A stretch of DNA of 64,000 nucleotides, taken from Mactromeris polynyma (lineage: Eukaryota > Mollusca > Bivalvia > Venerida > Mactridae). The position numbers were made by a program, and so were the translations under genes. Below the pieces are notes generated by a model. That model was not told the origin of the DNA. It ran no database searches and saw only the letters and a list, made by a program, of their open reading frames with translations. Positions 23,801 to 38,800 of this stretch are shown piece after piece; position 1 is the stretch's first letter, and every line of letters begins with the position of its first letter. Where the stretch lies: assembly GCA_032209605.1 (NCBI GenBank), contig JASFXZ010000079.1, positions 248,001 to 312,000 of the forward strand, read 5' to 3'.

Positions 23801-26800
23801 AATATTTGACCAAAATGACAATATGAAAACGAAGTGACCATATTGAGTAAATAGTGTATCCTGTTTGCAAAAAGTAACATCAGATGTTGCGTTTTCTTGA
23901 AATGACGTCACTTACAAAAGAGCTTGTAAATCCAATAGCAGCCCTGAATTATTAAACTTCTTTTCTATATGCAAAAGTACGGAGGCGTGTTAGTATCTTG
24001 TATATTCATTTATGTTTTATTTTGGATTTCAATTCAACTTCTTTTGAAATGCAAGGCAGGCCACTGTCACACATACAAGATAGATACATCAGAAACGTTA
24101 CGCAGTGAAGAGGTTTAGGAAATAACAACACTAATCAGGGAATAATCAGGTAATGTTGGCATTATATATCAAGTTCAAAGTCGACATGCTGAAAAATTTA
24201 AGTAACCGAATATGACTGCATCGTTTGACTCCATTCAAAACGGCTGACGACCTTTATATAAATATGCTAGCATTTGGAAGGTGACATTATGCATTGATTT
24301 TACTGTTCTTGTTCAACAGAACTAATTTTACGAGTCAAGTGAAACACATGTTAACGTAAGTGACTTGCTACAGAATCAGATCTGTGCCAAACCTGTGCTA
24401 TGTTACATACCAGCATTACAAGAATTTCTATGAAGAAAGTTGATGTTCTCCCGCTTGACCAGAGGACATTGAAACAGTTTACACTCCGCGCCAGTCCGAT
24501 TGTAAGACATCATAGTATTGTCTATATCTGAAAAGAGTATCTATGGCGTAAACATTGTGTGATCCCTGTGTTTTAAAATCTGACTCAACCATAATCGAAA
24601 ATCGAATTGAATCGGAGGGGGTATTTCGATTCACAATCGGGAAAGAGACGAAAGTGTCATAATTGTGTTAATGTAAACACTAATGCAGAAAACAATATTG
24701 TGATGTTTATGAAGTACACTTAAGATTATACTCATAAAAGACATTGGATGACCTCAATGATTCATTTATCAATGATTTAAACATTATTCAGCTCTTTAAT
24801 CCATTTAGCAATAATGAAAACAACACTGGACATATTAAAACAACAATAGCCTTTACTATCAGAGGTTAAAATGGTAGAGTATTCAAAGGGACAATTGATT
24901 TCATGCTGTTGAAGATAATTGTTTTGCTAAAGAGAGGTCACTCTGGAAGTGTTGCATTATAAATTGAATGTTTGCGGGTCTATTTTTAGAATGAAAAAAT
25001 AACATGTAGTTCCAATTGATATCATGCTATTGCAGATAATGTTTTTGCTCATTAGGGTCACTCAAGAAAGGTTATATTGAATGTTTGCGGGTCCATCTTT
25101 TAGAATAAAAGGTTTACCATTTAGTTCCATGTTCTCACAAACGGATTCTAAACTCACATCAGTCGTGTTGTCATAATGAATACAACTATCGTGTGGAGAA
25201 CATCCAACACACTCCTGTATGACCGGCGATGTACAATCTATGAAATGTCAATTCAGAAATGTATTCTAGTAAAAGATAGATAATAAGTTGCTACAGGGAA
25301 CGCTACATACATAAATCAGGGCCTCTCACGTCAGACAACAATCCATTAAACATAAGGCATTTGAGAATGCTCAATGGTACATACGTAAATAAACAGGGAA
25401 ACAAGGAATGGCGTGGCCAACTATAAGGGATAACTAGGATAATCAAATAAACGGGGGGATTTAATGGATGGAATACAAATCAAGGTAGTAGGCCGAAAGT
25501 GGGGAGAAAATAACATGGATAATATATAAAGTGAAAGAATTGCACAATGGAAAGGGAAAATTAACATACATTTAAACACGAATAGAAATAATAACCATAC
25601 AGCGATTTACAGCCTTTGAACTGTCAGTAAAAATATATATTTTACAGCTAGCTAACACTTAATCGCTATATGGTAAAGTTGTATTGTATGGTTACGCATG
25701 AAATACAATACCATGGTCACAAATCTACGAAAAAGTGAAAACGTTTAAACGTATACATACAAGTGGAAAAGAAAATTTCCTTCACCAGCAAGTAAACATT
25801 CGGATATTTTAAAGACAGCATAGTGTGATACTCTTGTTTTACTATTTTCGAAAACATATAATGTGTGATTCTTAAAATTTCAATAACGAAAGTTAACGTA
25901 GTTTATTAAAATGCAATATTCAGTCCAGCTTTTACCCATTTTAATTGTAAGCATATATTAATTTAAGCTCAAGTATAAGCCTAAAGTGTGTTCAAACGTA
26001 TCGACTGTACGCAAAAGTTTTCGAAATCGGACGCAGATTTGGCATTTTGTCGCTTTTAAAAATATTGCGTATGGGTCAACAGACACCCTCGAGGTTCCAA
26101 TGTATGTAGACGGAGAGATTGGCGCTTAACTGTTTGCAGTTACAAACAATGAAAAATATAGAAGAAATACTAATATTCATAAACAAAAAATGTCTGAAGA
26201 GGAAAAGCATCAAAGCTCACATACAAAGCATACAGCGCTCCTAGAAACACAAGGCGACATGGAAATATATGACAAAGGCATAGGGACATGAGACACAAAC
26301 ATAATGGTCATAACTGCTATATTTGTTATCGATTCTAAAACCCTTGGTATAGTCAAGTTTTCAATTTCGACGGTTTCTAAATAATTGGAACATTATTCGA
26401 TGACCAACCTACCTTCAATGCAACGCTTTCTTGTAAAATCATAACCACTCGCCACTATATAGTTATCACAGTCATGGAAAATGCACCTATAACCAGACGA
26501 AACCAAAGTCAGTTTTTATAGCAACAAGTCGTGTACAAAATGAGTCGATGTATCACAAACAAAAACGACACGAAAGTGTGTTTTGTTGCACATACATGTA
26601 TTGTTGTGTATTTTGTGACGGTGGTCTATCTTACTTTGAATAAACTTTTGACTTTGACCATATTGATCACAGACAAACAATCTGATACAGGTCTTCGCAT
26701 AGAAATGTCAATGAGGCAACTTTATGTGAAAATGACTCCGAAGATACCTGCTTCATGCTTCCGTTACACAACAAACATCAGAACTATGCAGAGCCCGGAA

Positions 26801-29800
26801 TGATAACTTTCTTCACCACTCAACACTATAGATAGTTCCAACATTTACCTCCCTTGTTCTTAACAGTCAGGCAAATTTCTTTATAAGGAATATAATGTAA
26901 ACGATGATAAAATAATCAGGATATAAAAATAACTTATTCATTATGCTCATGTGGGCAGTTGTCTCAGAAAGTTGTAGAAAAAGTGGTTGTCACATGCAAA
27001 TTCTCTTGTTATTTTCCAATTATCACCTATTTGGGAATAGTCCTGTAAGTTTTGCCTATATTCCGAACAAGGGAGGTAAATATTGTAAATGTTGGAGCTA
27101 TCTATTCACACTGCCAGTTTACTCTGCTGAGTAAGAGCTTGGGAATATTACTGTCCGATATGAATAGCAGTACTCATATCTGAGCATTATTTGTCAATCT
27201 TGAGTGTGAGTCTGAGATATAAAAAAAACTCACACACATAATTTACCCTCAGTTTAATTGCATATATTGCTTAAATGTTTTATTGTACCTTGAGACGTGG
27301 CTTAACACCAAGAAGGAGCCAACACAATTGCTTAAATTGAATTTAATTCTGTACTAAGAAACGCTCCCTTAACTGTAAAGCTTTTATTCACCCAGTAGCA
27401 GTATGTTTTAATTTAATTTAATTATGAGTAGTTGGAAATTGTTTTCATTTGCTGAGTTTACTATTTCAACATAATTTACCAATACAGAATTTACCTCATT
27501 AGTGGAGTGGACGTATCAACGGATACTCCTTTGCACTGATCCATATCTAGACATTTGCTCAAACAGGTATCATGTGTCACCCCACCTGACAGATACACTA
27601 TCTCATTACATGTACCTCTGTATCCCAACAACTCAAACAATTCATATTGGAGACAATCTGTGATATAAAGCATGATTCATATCAATTTCCATTTCTTAGT
27701 GTATTCTTTGGATGTATTTAAGACTTGTCGAAAATGGGGAATGTGTTGAAAAATCCATTTTCTATAACGTTGATTATATGTGAACTGGTGGCATTTTTAT
27801 GAGCAAAATAATAGATTTTAAATGTTAGCATCTATATATGAACTCCACAAATGCTTTTCATTGGTTGCGTTCTTAGAGTCTTTTTGTTTTACTTTTTGAT
27901 AACTTCGTGAACGCAACTGCGTACGTTGTGTACAAGTAGCTACGCGGCTGCATTTGGACATCAACTTTAGGGAGGCTTTACCTCACAAGAACAGGATCAT
28001 ATAATGACTTAAGTGGATGAAGATCGCATTTAGCATTATCTTGGGTATCGGTAGGCTCCCAGATAGAACCGTCCACGCCCACGCCAGTTTAATAACTTCC
28101 TGTTATACCCTGGTGGGATTCGAATCGGCATCGAAGAGAGGCAAGGGTTTTGAAGTCAGCGACTTAGGCAACAAAACATTATAACAAAAGGATATCCTTG
28201 CAAATGTTCGCTTGTGGCACCCTAATACTTTATGTGGGGTAAGTCGGGTAGCTAATCGTTTGATGTTTTTTCTGAGAACAACCATTACCACGGCGATTTG
28301 ACACAACAGCCAAGCACAAAAAAAGCCAACATTGGTTAAGGACAATAACTGCAGATTGATCGATAAAGCACAGACAATCAAATGTATCAAGACTATCCTA
28401 ATCAGTCGAATGGCAAACAAATAATGGACTAAGCAGCACACCGTCATATATATTATGTGTTTCAAATGTTATTTTAAGTATTCAAATTTTGTTTCACTTA
28501 CCAGAAGAACATGATTTTCTGTATACAATACTGTGATATTCATCGCTTCGAGTAACATATGGACAGTTCAGATGGTAGTGCTGCATATTGATCACACTAT
28601 ACCTGTTATAAGAAGATTGATAAAGCAGTTGTGCCGAGTCATCATATAGACAATTACAAAGGGAAACGGGACAGTAGGGGTATAGCGATACGGCTGCCGC
28701 ACATTGCGAGTTATTGCAATACATTAGTAACAGAGTGCAATATGTTACACAATATTATACATGTATCATTTTACCTATTGTATGACAGTATATTGTCTCT
28801 TACACCAGACTTCAAACGTGCATCAACTAAAACATTAGTTATAAGTTTCGCTTCAGTCAAATGTTAGGTTTTCGTGGCTAGAAAATATCAATCTTATCCT
28901 AAACATTATCATTGTCCTTTAAGTATTCAAATGCATGAGTGTATGGAATGCTGTTAACCCGGAGGTCTGTTTAGGGAGGCATTGTCTTATGAAATGTTCC
29001 CGGTAGCAACTTACTCTCTCTTTATGTCAGTATGAGAATTTCATAACTAAGTAATGCTCAATCATAATTGATGAGTGAAATGGGGACAGTCAGCGGCAAA
29101 ACATGCTCACTGTACAAATAAAGGCGGGATAATGGAACCAGCAAAGACATTGAAACAATAACTGGTAAAAACGTTACAAGAACTACAAATTGTTTGGAAA
29201 CACAAACGGAGCCTACAACTAGCGTACAACTTTGAAATCCTTGGTCTTTGTTTTTCGTTTTTGCTGTTTTATTTCTATCAAAAGTTTGGGATTTGTATGC
29301 GGCATTCGGCCATTACTTGTTTGTCTTGCTCTTTTAACGTTTTTAATATCATTATTGGTAAAAAGGTTGTCGTCAGTGCTTTAGGAAAACATAACTTACC
29401 ATATTTGCTTCACGTCATCGTCCAATTGTAAAGGTGCAGTGTATATGTTTAGCGGCTTGGTTACATTTTTTGGCGATTCGTAACTAAACGCGGGGCAGTT
29501 AGTGGCAGGTTTGCAGTTGAAGCAAGTCTGTGTGTAAGGCAAGACGCAGTCTGTAAAGGAAGAAAATCGAGTACGAAGTAAATAACAAATGATAACGGCA
29601 TTCCTACGCTTATGGGACACTTTTATTTCGCGCAAAATGACACCGTAGCCTTTTTATACATGTATCGTTCGACCAGTTTATACATAATGAAAGGAAGTAG
29701 CTGTTACTAAAGCACATGCCTGTTTATATTCATATGTATTTTATAGAAGCCTTCAACAATCTGGTTACGTCATGCTCGGGAACAGAGAATGGAATGCAAA

Positions 29801-32800
29801 ATTATCAAAGTAGAATTGCCATACATAGATCCAGACGATATCATTGCAGAATATTGCATTTTACAAAATAAACAACATATTGATGTAAATAAAGACGGAT
29901 CTGTTAAAATATTATAGAATTGATATGTCAGGAAATTTATCTATACCGACAAAACAAAGAGAAATTACTTTTTACACAATTAGTAAAGTTCTTGATGGTC
30001 GGAAATGCTTACCTATCAAACAGTCTTTGATGATATACACAGCGTCCGAGTTGGACACCAATTCAGAGCATGTGGTATTGTGTAAATAACAAATCGCAAC
30101 AGACTTGTTTACTACATGTGTCATACCTGTAATGAAATTAACATCATATATTGTAAGTTTAGGACCAAGTTACCTTAAATTCAAATACTCTGAACTATAT
30201 ATCTAATAATCATGTTCGTCATTATCGAAAGAATGCCATATATATCGGTTATGTTACCGTTCTGTTACCTTAAGGTTGTCGATCTTTTGTTAAAGTTCGT
30301 TCAACTGTTTGTCAAAATTTATTAATGTTTTCTGAAAAATTGCCAATGAACGTATTGATACTATTTGTATAGAATTTGTATTCACTGTTATTGAAAATAT
30401 CAATAAAACAATGCGACACCTTGTATTCCGAGTATTTATTTGAAAAATAGGTTTTGTATGGATTATATATTTATTGATTTAGAGGAACGTTTAACAGCGT
30501 TCCGATTATACAAACACAATTCTAGGTGTCAAACAGTGATCCCTGTGGATTTAACTAGCATTAATTGGTTAAATGCAAGCACGATTGTTTTCTCCTCAAT
30601 TTTCATACATTAATCATAGTTTTACTTAAAGTACAAAATTATTGATGAAATTATCACGACTGTACATAAAACGGCGATTGTAGTGACACATGTAAATTCA
30701 CACATGCGGCAAGGGAACATTAATCTTATACAAGAGGTTGTGTACCAAAAACGGCCAAATCTTTACAAGGTGGTGGAGTTACAAAACAGGACTGTAAACT
30801 ACTAACTATGATCAGAAACTTAACTGTTTCGTAGCAATTTACGTCGATTGTCGTGATATAACACTATACATGTATTGTCTGATGTATGCTGAATTGTTAT
30901 AGACTTTTTTGTAATAAATCCGCGTTTTGTAATAAAAAATGTCGAAATTGACTGAAATGTTTTATGTCAACTCTAAATTACAGGGAATTGACGTAAAACT
31001 GTGAAATAAGTCTGATTGCTGAAGTTTGAAATGGTGCAATAAAGGCATGATTTATATCACTAATATTGGCCTTCGGTCAAATTTATTTCATGAAACTGTT
31101 GATTTAATTATAGTGTCGGTGATGCTTTAAAACCTGTAACTACTGAAGTGTTCTTCGTACTTACCTCTGCATCCGGGCGTGTCTAGGCATTTTTCCATAC
31201 AATGTTGATAAAAGAAAACCATATAAATCGTTGACATAACATCGCAATCTCCGGCGTATCCAGTATTCTGATATAGTTCGTATTGTGTACAATCTAAAAC
31301 GTTAGGTATGGTATGCATACAATTAACATGATAAAACAGTTCACGACATGTATACACGTATTTACAAGGACATATTGCCTGACATTTGTAAATAATATAT
31401 GCATAGGTAGTTCCTACATCTACAATATTTACCTCACTTGTTCTCAATTATGCACCATTTTGATAGGCAAAACTGACAACCACTTACAAGAGTAATTCCC
31501 AAATATGTGATAATTGAGAAAATACCAAGATAATTTGCATGTGACAACCACATTTTCTTATACTTTCTGAGCCAACTGCCCACATGAGCATTATGAATAA
31601 GTTATAATTTAACATAGCTTAAGGTAATATTTCCTATTTCAGAATTTCAATAGTTATTCTGTTCTATAAGAAGGCATAAGGCATGTGATACTATTTTGAC
31701 TAGTATATAAATGGAATGCAAATAAAGGTTACCAGCATTATTTGTCTTTCTAAACAAGTTACTTGCTGCAAAACTTTGTGTTATAGTATTGCACTGATAC
31801 AGTAAACATCTTCCTCCGCTTATATTATACACAGATGTCAAACAATCCATGGAAGCTTCGCACGAGGCGCGGCAGTCGCTGGATGACGTCACCGCTACCT
31901 CGTTAAAATGTGATTGACATCCATCGACATCACAATTTTGACATGTTTGTATTTCGCTTCCTGCAATAGATCAGCAATGCTTGTAAGACACGTTATAAGC
32001 AGTCGGTAAATTATTAAGTAGTTTCTAGTTTAATTTCTACGGACTCACATGCTTAATTTTGGATTTTTCATTTGCAAAGGTAATAATTTTGTTAGTACAT
32101 ATGTTTACTGTTTTCTGCTGCCTTTGTACTTGTTTACTTGTATATGTATGTATTTTTTCTCTTTCTCCTTGTATGTTCGGGGTGGGTGTGCTCTTTATAA
32201 GTGGCATTTCCTGCTCGAATTCCTTATCAATTTTCGTTACACTTTTTGCGCATACTGACCATGCCCACCTTGTGCAAGACATGTTACAAAATACGACGTA
32301 AGTATGGCCTATGTTATGTTACGAGCATTATAGTCATTTATACTACGATCAGGGCTGTAAATTACATGGAGGCATGTAGGCAGTTGCCTCCTATTGCGGG
32401 CTGAAAAAAAAATCATTTTTTGTCTAAAAAGGGTCCAAATTTTTTTTCGCTTCGCTCCGCTCGGCGGGGTGCCTCCCCTTCCAGGGGAGGCAATTTACGG
32501 CCCTGACGATGACAACTGTTGCATAATGTATACATGCTATGAACGAACTCTTGATATAATGAGTAATATATAATACAAACATAAAACATGTTGAAGGTTT
32601 TTATCATACCAGTGGTGTTTATGCAATCGATCTTAATGTAAGTCCAATCTGGGTCATTCATTGTGGGCACGGTTGCGTCACAATCGCCGGTTAAATAATA
32701 GCACAGTTCGGTGACAGAGTTGTAATTTACGCCTCTACAAGAACTTGTATCCAAACAGTGTTCTAGACAAATCGACTGGTCCGTTTCGATATCGGGTAGC

Positions 32801-35800
32801 TTTCCTGTGACGTTGTCACAGTTACCATAAAAACCGCCTAGAGTCTCTACTGCAATATCGGGACATTCTGAAATAAGGCAATGGAACATTAGCGTATGTT
32901 GATCTTATTTTGAAGTTGATTTTGCTAAGTCAGGTTCTTAATGTATCGGAGACATAGTAATGGAAATTAATTTACCAGTTGTCTATGTACGGTATTTAGA
33001 TACTGGCTTCCATGCTAACTTGAAAACATTTTACTCAATATTTTTATGTATTTTGTGCTAATTCAGAATTCATTTTGAACTTGGACGATAACTATTTCTA
33101 AAATGTGGCTATATTCAACGTTATATATAACAAATCAGTTTCTGATTTTTGATGCCACAGTTCTAATGTTTCTGGAATAACTTTAACATATTTCACTGAA
33201 AGAAAACAAGCTTATGTTTATTTCTAGGTTTAATTTGTATTCATAGTTCGATCTCATTACCATTTATACAGGATTTCCTCGCAACCTTTTCCGGAAAAGC
33301 AGTGTACGCTGTTTGAACTCCACCGCAATCGTAATAATCACATCTGTAAGATAATAAATCTTGCCGTCTGTACTCAATGTTATTTTTTTTTTATTTCGCT
33401 GAATTTGACCTGATTGCCAGTAAAAACCACGTAAATCGAATTTTCTACAAAAAAACAGTTATGTATTCTGTCCATTAACCCCCCCCCCCCCCACTGCTTG
33501 TCCTCCTTAAAATCCATGGACTCATTTATGTTCGGCCGGGTGCACCTTCTCAATGCCTGATGTTTTGAAGATTGCGGTTTACCCGGGGGACTGTGTGGGG
33601 CATTATCTTATGTATATGACGTTCCTTGTTGCCACCTTTTCTCTCTTCAATATCAAACTAACAGACTATATTTTTTATAAATTGAAATGCAATATGCAAA
33701 GATAGAAAAACATTTGATTCCTCTTTAGTGGCTAGAATGTCATCACTTTTTTTGCTTATATTGACGTAGTTTTTGCTGTCTTTGTTTCTGATAGTTTACT
33801 TGTGGGACTCGCCTTTTTTTCAAATAAATTACGTGAAGTAATAATCAAGAAAATAATTTAATATGACCTTGTACGGAACGTGACATATTTATTTCATTCT
33901 GCTCCTTCAAGCAGTGAATTGTAGTTCATCGATTTACGTGTCTTTAAAGTTCAATTATGTATTTATTTAAACTTTTGTGGTGACGTACACATATTTCCTT
34001 ATACATACTATTGCTATTAAATCGGTATGACTGCCGGTAAAATTAAAAAATACACAATACGCTGCAAATATTTCATACAGTGTGCAAATATTGATGTAAT
34101 ATTGACCGGATATAATGATTAATATTTTAATATTAATATCTTAGTCGAGTAAATAAGAAAAGTTTATATATGTTAAATTCTATATATTTTTCTGAAAAAC
34201 AAAATGTGGGTATTGATATTTTTAATAAAAATATAAATAAATGTAATTTCTTTGACAAATCGTCTGATGTCTATAGATTTTATTCCATTACATTACTATA
34301 TTCACTTTGATATTAACTGCATGAAAATACCGCTCACTGCATGGGCTTGCCCATTGATTTTGTTTTAAAATTGCTTTATCTGACCATGTTGCTGTTTTGC
34401 TATTCATTGCAACAACCGGGTCAGGATGCAATACTTCGAACAATGTTTTACAGAAGATTTATAGGTAAGATGAAACAAACATATACTATATAAATGTGTG
34501 TATTCAAAACCACCGTTAAACTATTAGAAACTGTTATGCATGTTTCATTGTATAAAGGAGTAATCACCGCTCACCACTCATGTCAAAATCCAATTACCAT
34601 TTACTACTAGAGACTTGTAAATGAAAATGGTTAGGCATTTAGTCACCAGTCTGATATTTTAAATCCGAGGCTTTACACGAAAATTGTCCAGCTTTAGTCA
34701 GTAATGTGGAATCCAGATTTATTATTGCACTTGCAGACATATTGTGAAGCTTTTATTTGACACAGATGCAGCTTTTTCGTATATTTGCAACTACATCCCC
34801 TAAATGTTTGAACCGTTTTAAGACGTATACGATTGGCCTATATTGATGTAGTTATGATGATGTCTTTACTTCTTGTATGATTAAAGAATTTAAATCAAAG
34901 TTCAACACAACGTATCACCCACATTACATGACCTTTATCACTATGTTAGATCTGTAATAACTTAAAAAAGAAAACTAATTTGAAAATCCCGAAATGGAAG
35001 ACATTTTATATTGTTGTACATGTATTTTAACGGACTAACACTAGCGCCGTTCTTTGTGTGTGGTGTCATTATGACATTACCTGCTGGAAGATGGTATGTA
35101 ATGTACAGATGCTGAATATGTCCAGTATAGAGACAGGAAGCAATCTTGAATAAGGTTGATTCCTGTCACTTGACGCATCCTCGCTGGGCAGTAAGATGCT
35201 GGCATACTTCGGCGACATGTTTGGGTATATATCTTGTCACAGCCTTGCAAAAAGATAAATATTACAGTAAAATAATGTAAACAATGTTAAGAAGCTTTAA
35301 ATGGCCTTTGAAATACATCCGGGAAATTGACTCTACCTTCATGATAATGTAAAAGCTATATCGGTATAAGTAATCACTGTTAAAATAAGTAAACATTTAG
35401 CATGCAAAGTTTATTGAATGAATTGCAAAAACATCATTACGGACGCTTTCAAAGCACCAAATTGCATCTACAGCCGTGATCATTTGTCCACGCAAGATAT
35501 GCCATGGTCAAACATTACATACGAACAATTACGTTTAGTTTTATAAGTGTTGAAATAATGAATTATTTCATTATTTATTCTTCAATGAAAACTTATTTAT
35601 TCCCAACTACATATATAGTGATGGACTGATGCCTTGCTCCTTGTTGTTAAAAATGCCGTATTAGGCCTTAAGGTCTGCTAAAAAAGTCCTGTAATAATGT
35701 TCGGTGTACATACCAGAGCTGCAATCTCTTTCGAAGAACACTGTATTTATAGCCGAGTTGTATGTACCCCCTGTTGAATTTTGATGAAGACACAGCTGCA

Positions 35801-38800
35801 AATCTAACCAATAAATCGCCGATCTACAGTAATCGTTGTCAAGACAACTGGCCAAACATTCCTGGTAACTCCAGATACCATTATACGACTCTGTTGCACC
35901 TGCAGCTGTGTAGTTGTACCTTTTATGTAGTGAATACACTGGGCAAGCTTAAAATAAAATCAACACATATATAATAATATCATCGGAATAAAGGTACGAG
36001 GCCTGTATGGAAATTATTGAGACACTGTCATTTAGTTACAAGTTTCGGAACGTTTTCGTTCTTTGGTACAAGCATGCAGGAACCCACCATAAGTCAAACG
36101 AACTAAGAAATAGTAAGGATTGTTAGTTATGTAGACATCCACTTCCAACAAACTCAAACAGCTCCTCGTGTAATTTGTACTATATTTACAGAATAATGTC
36201 CATGGCTGTAGACATGAATACAAACATATTCTTGGTATTGAATATAAACTGGACTGGAGAGTACAAGAAAACTAAACACTTTACCTGCGCTACACGAACG
36301 CCGAAATGCTTTTGAAGGAACATTGTATTCCACTTTCGAGCATTCGGACAAGGCGCATGTTTCATTCGTGAAGTTGAAAACTGCTAGATTACAGCTGTCG
36401 TTGTTGGCACAGGCTGTATTACAGTTAGTACTGCTTACCACACCAGTGAGTTCTTGGAAGGATTGTTGACATCCATTTCCATTTGCACAATTAATGCAAG
36501 TTTGAACTGTGGTATTACATGCTGAAATAATAATCATTATTGTCATATTGTTTCGGAGTTTTTGCCACCGGTTTTCAACATAACCTTAGTTTTGTTTTGC
36601 GTTCATGACTATACCAGGAGGTCTTAGATAACAAACCAGTATTAACCATTCTCCTTCAAGCAACTGACAACTTCCGCATATGGATGGGATGTAGATGTAT
36701 TTAGATCTTTGATTAAACCTACGACATCCACATTGGCATTGTAGTGTTCTACCGATTGAGATAACTTGGTGGGCCACATTTTGATAAAAGATGTATTGCA
36801 TTTCACTTTTCAGTAGATATTGATGTTTTATTGAATATCAAATTACGAGAATAAACAGAAATAGACCTACGCAATTACAAAACCTATTATGTTAAAAGAA
36901 CAATCAATAAATATTTTCTTTAAGTAAGGTGATCGCCATATTCACATGCAATGCCTTCCCACACGGATCCCAGGAAACATCAGTGCACATGACACCAGCA
37001 GTTGAGGAGGTGTAATGGATACTAATATAAATATGTAAGTCGAAATATCAAACATTCGGTGAATATGATCTCAATGATTGTTTTCATTCCACATTCGAAA
37101 ATGATTCCTATATGAGCACAATAAAAATACAGGGTAATTTTACACGCCTGGAATTTCTTCAATAGTTCAGTGAAGACTGAGTCTTATTTATTCTACATCA
37201 ATTTGAAACCAGTAATAACAAGTTTATTACTATCAATGACTACCTCGTGGTTTACCAACCAGTACTAGGGCGTAATTTAGAAATTGATGAGGTAGCGGTT
37301 TATATCATCCAAGTTGGGAATCCAATTCAGAACTTTCGGATCGAGAGTAAGGCGCTCGACCATTAAGCCAACAATACTAACTTGTACATCTAGAGTAAAA
37401 CTATACCTTGCTCACACTCCCGCCATATGAACATATGATTGGACAAAGTAACATTTATCTCGTGATTGTCACAACTGTGATATAAACACAGAACACCGGT
37501 CGGCTCCGAACTGTACGAGACGGCAGTGCAGTTATCCATGTCCAAACATCTATGGACACAATAGTCCATTTCTACATCTCCGAAATCTTCGCCAATCATC
37601 GGACACGTTCCTTTAGATAACCCTTTGCTCTGTAGCCGAAATACCGGGCAATCTTTTTTAAAAATGAAAAATGTATTTTAAATACACGAAATAAACTTTT
37701 GCGCAGTACTTTACAATTTATCATTTCTACATTATATGAATTTATGATTAAAGCAAATATTTCAAATGTTAAAAAATATTTCATACTCGAGAGCCTATTA
37801 ATACAAATATTCCATATATTAAAGCATATTGATACAAATATTCCATATATTAAAGCATATTGATACAAATATTCCATATATTAAAGCATATTAATACAAA
37901 TATTCCATATATTAAAGCATATTGATACAAATATTCCATATATTAAAGCATATTAATACAAATATTCCATATATTAAAGCATATTGATACAAATATTCCA
38001 TATATTAAAGCATATTAATACAAATATTCCATATATTAAAGCATATTGATTCAAATATTCCATATATTAAAGCATATTTGAATACATATATCAACTCGAA
38101 ACTTTGCATAAATAACATGCGTTCATTATTTTACCATTTGTTGGTGGAGGGGTAAACAAATTTTAATATGTTCCTCTGCACGTTTCGTGTTATTTACGCG
38201 TGAAATTTTTCAGTTTTAAACATGATTAGCAAACTTGTACTTTCTGGACTGCATTTTATTTTGTACGGAACTGTGTATGTACCGGTCAAAAGTGCAAATC
38301 CGCCACTTAGACAAACTAATCTCTATTTAATTTTCATTGTTTCTATCAAGCTACTGGATAGATCATTAATTTGTTGATTTTTATTGCTGTAAACTGTAGT
38401 AACAGTTATATTTATGATTTAAATTATAATTGTCGATATCATTTCTGTCAAAATCATGTTCATTGGTTGAAATCACTTGTCAAAATTTGGTGAAGATTCT
38501 CAATATACAGAATGACGGGTTAGCTCTTTTGGTAAGTTTCTGTTTACCTGCTTTGCATGTCTTTCTGAATACCGTGTTTGTAGAATGAGTATTGAGATTA
38601 AAGTCCATATTATAATGAGAGTAAGACAACCGGGGACACTGGTATAGGCTACACTGACTTGATGAAGGCTCGTACACAGCCGTTTCACAATTATCGTCCG
38701 CCGAGCAGGCATCATTGCATTCAGTCGTTAAATATACACTGAATGCACTGTAACTGTTCTGACAAACGGAGGACTGGTCACAGTTTAAGCAGGTCTGTGT

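Noticed and set aside
28603..28740. Upstream extension of domain B7 second half (frame open to about 28724, with extra cysteines)
   Set aside because: No acceptor lies in the right phase upstream. The acceptor at 28603-28604 has a strong pyrimidine tract and its phase 2 matches the donor at 29399.
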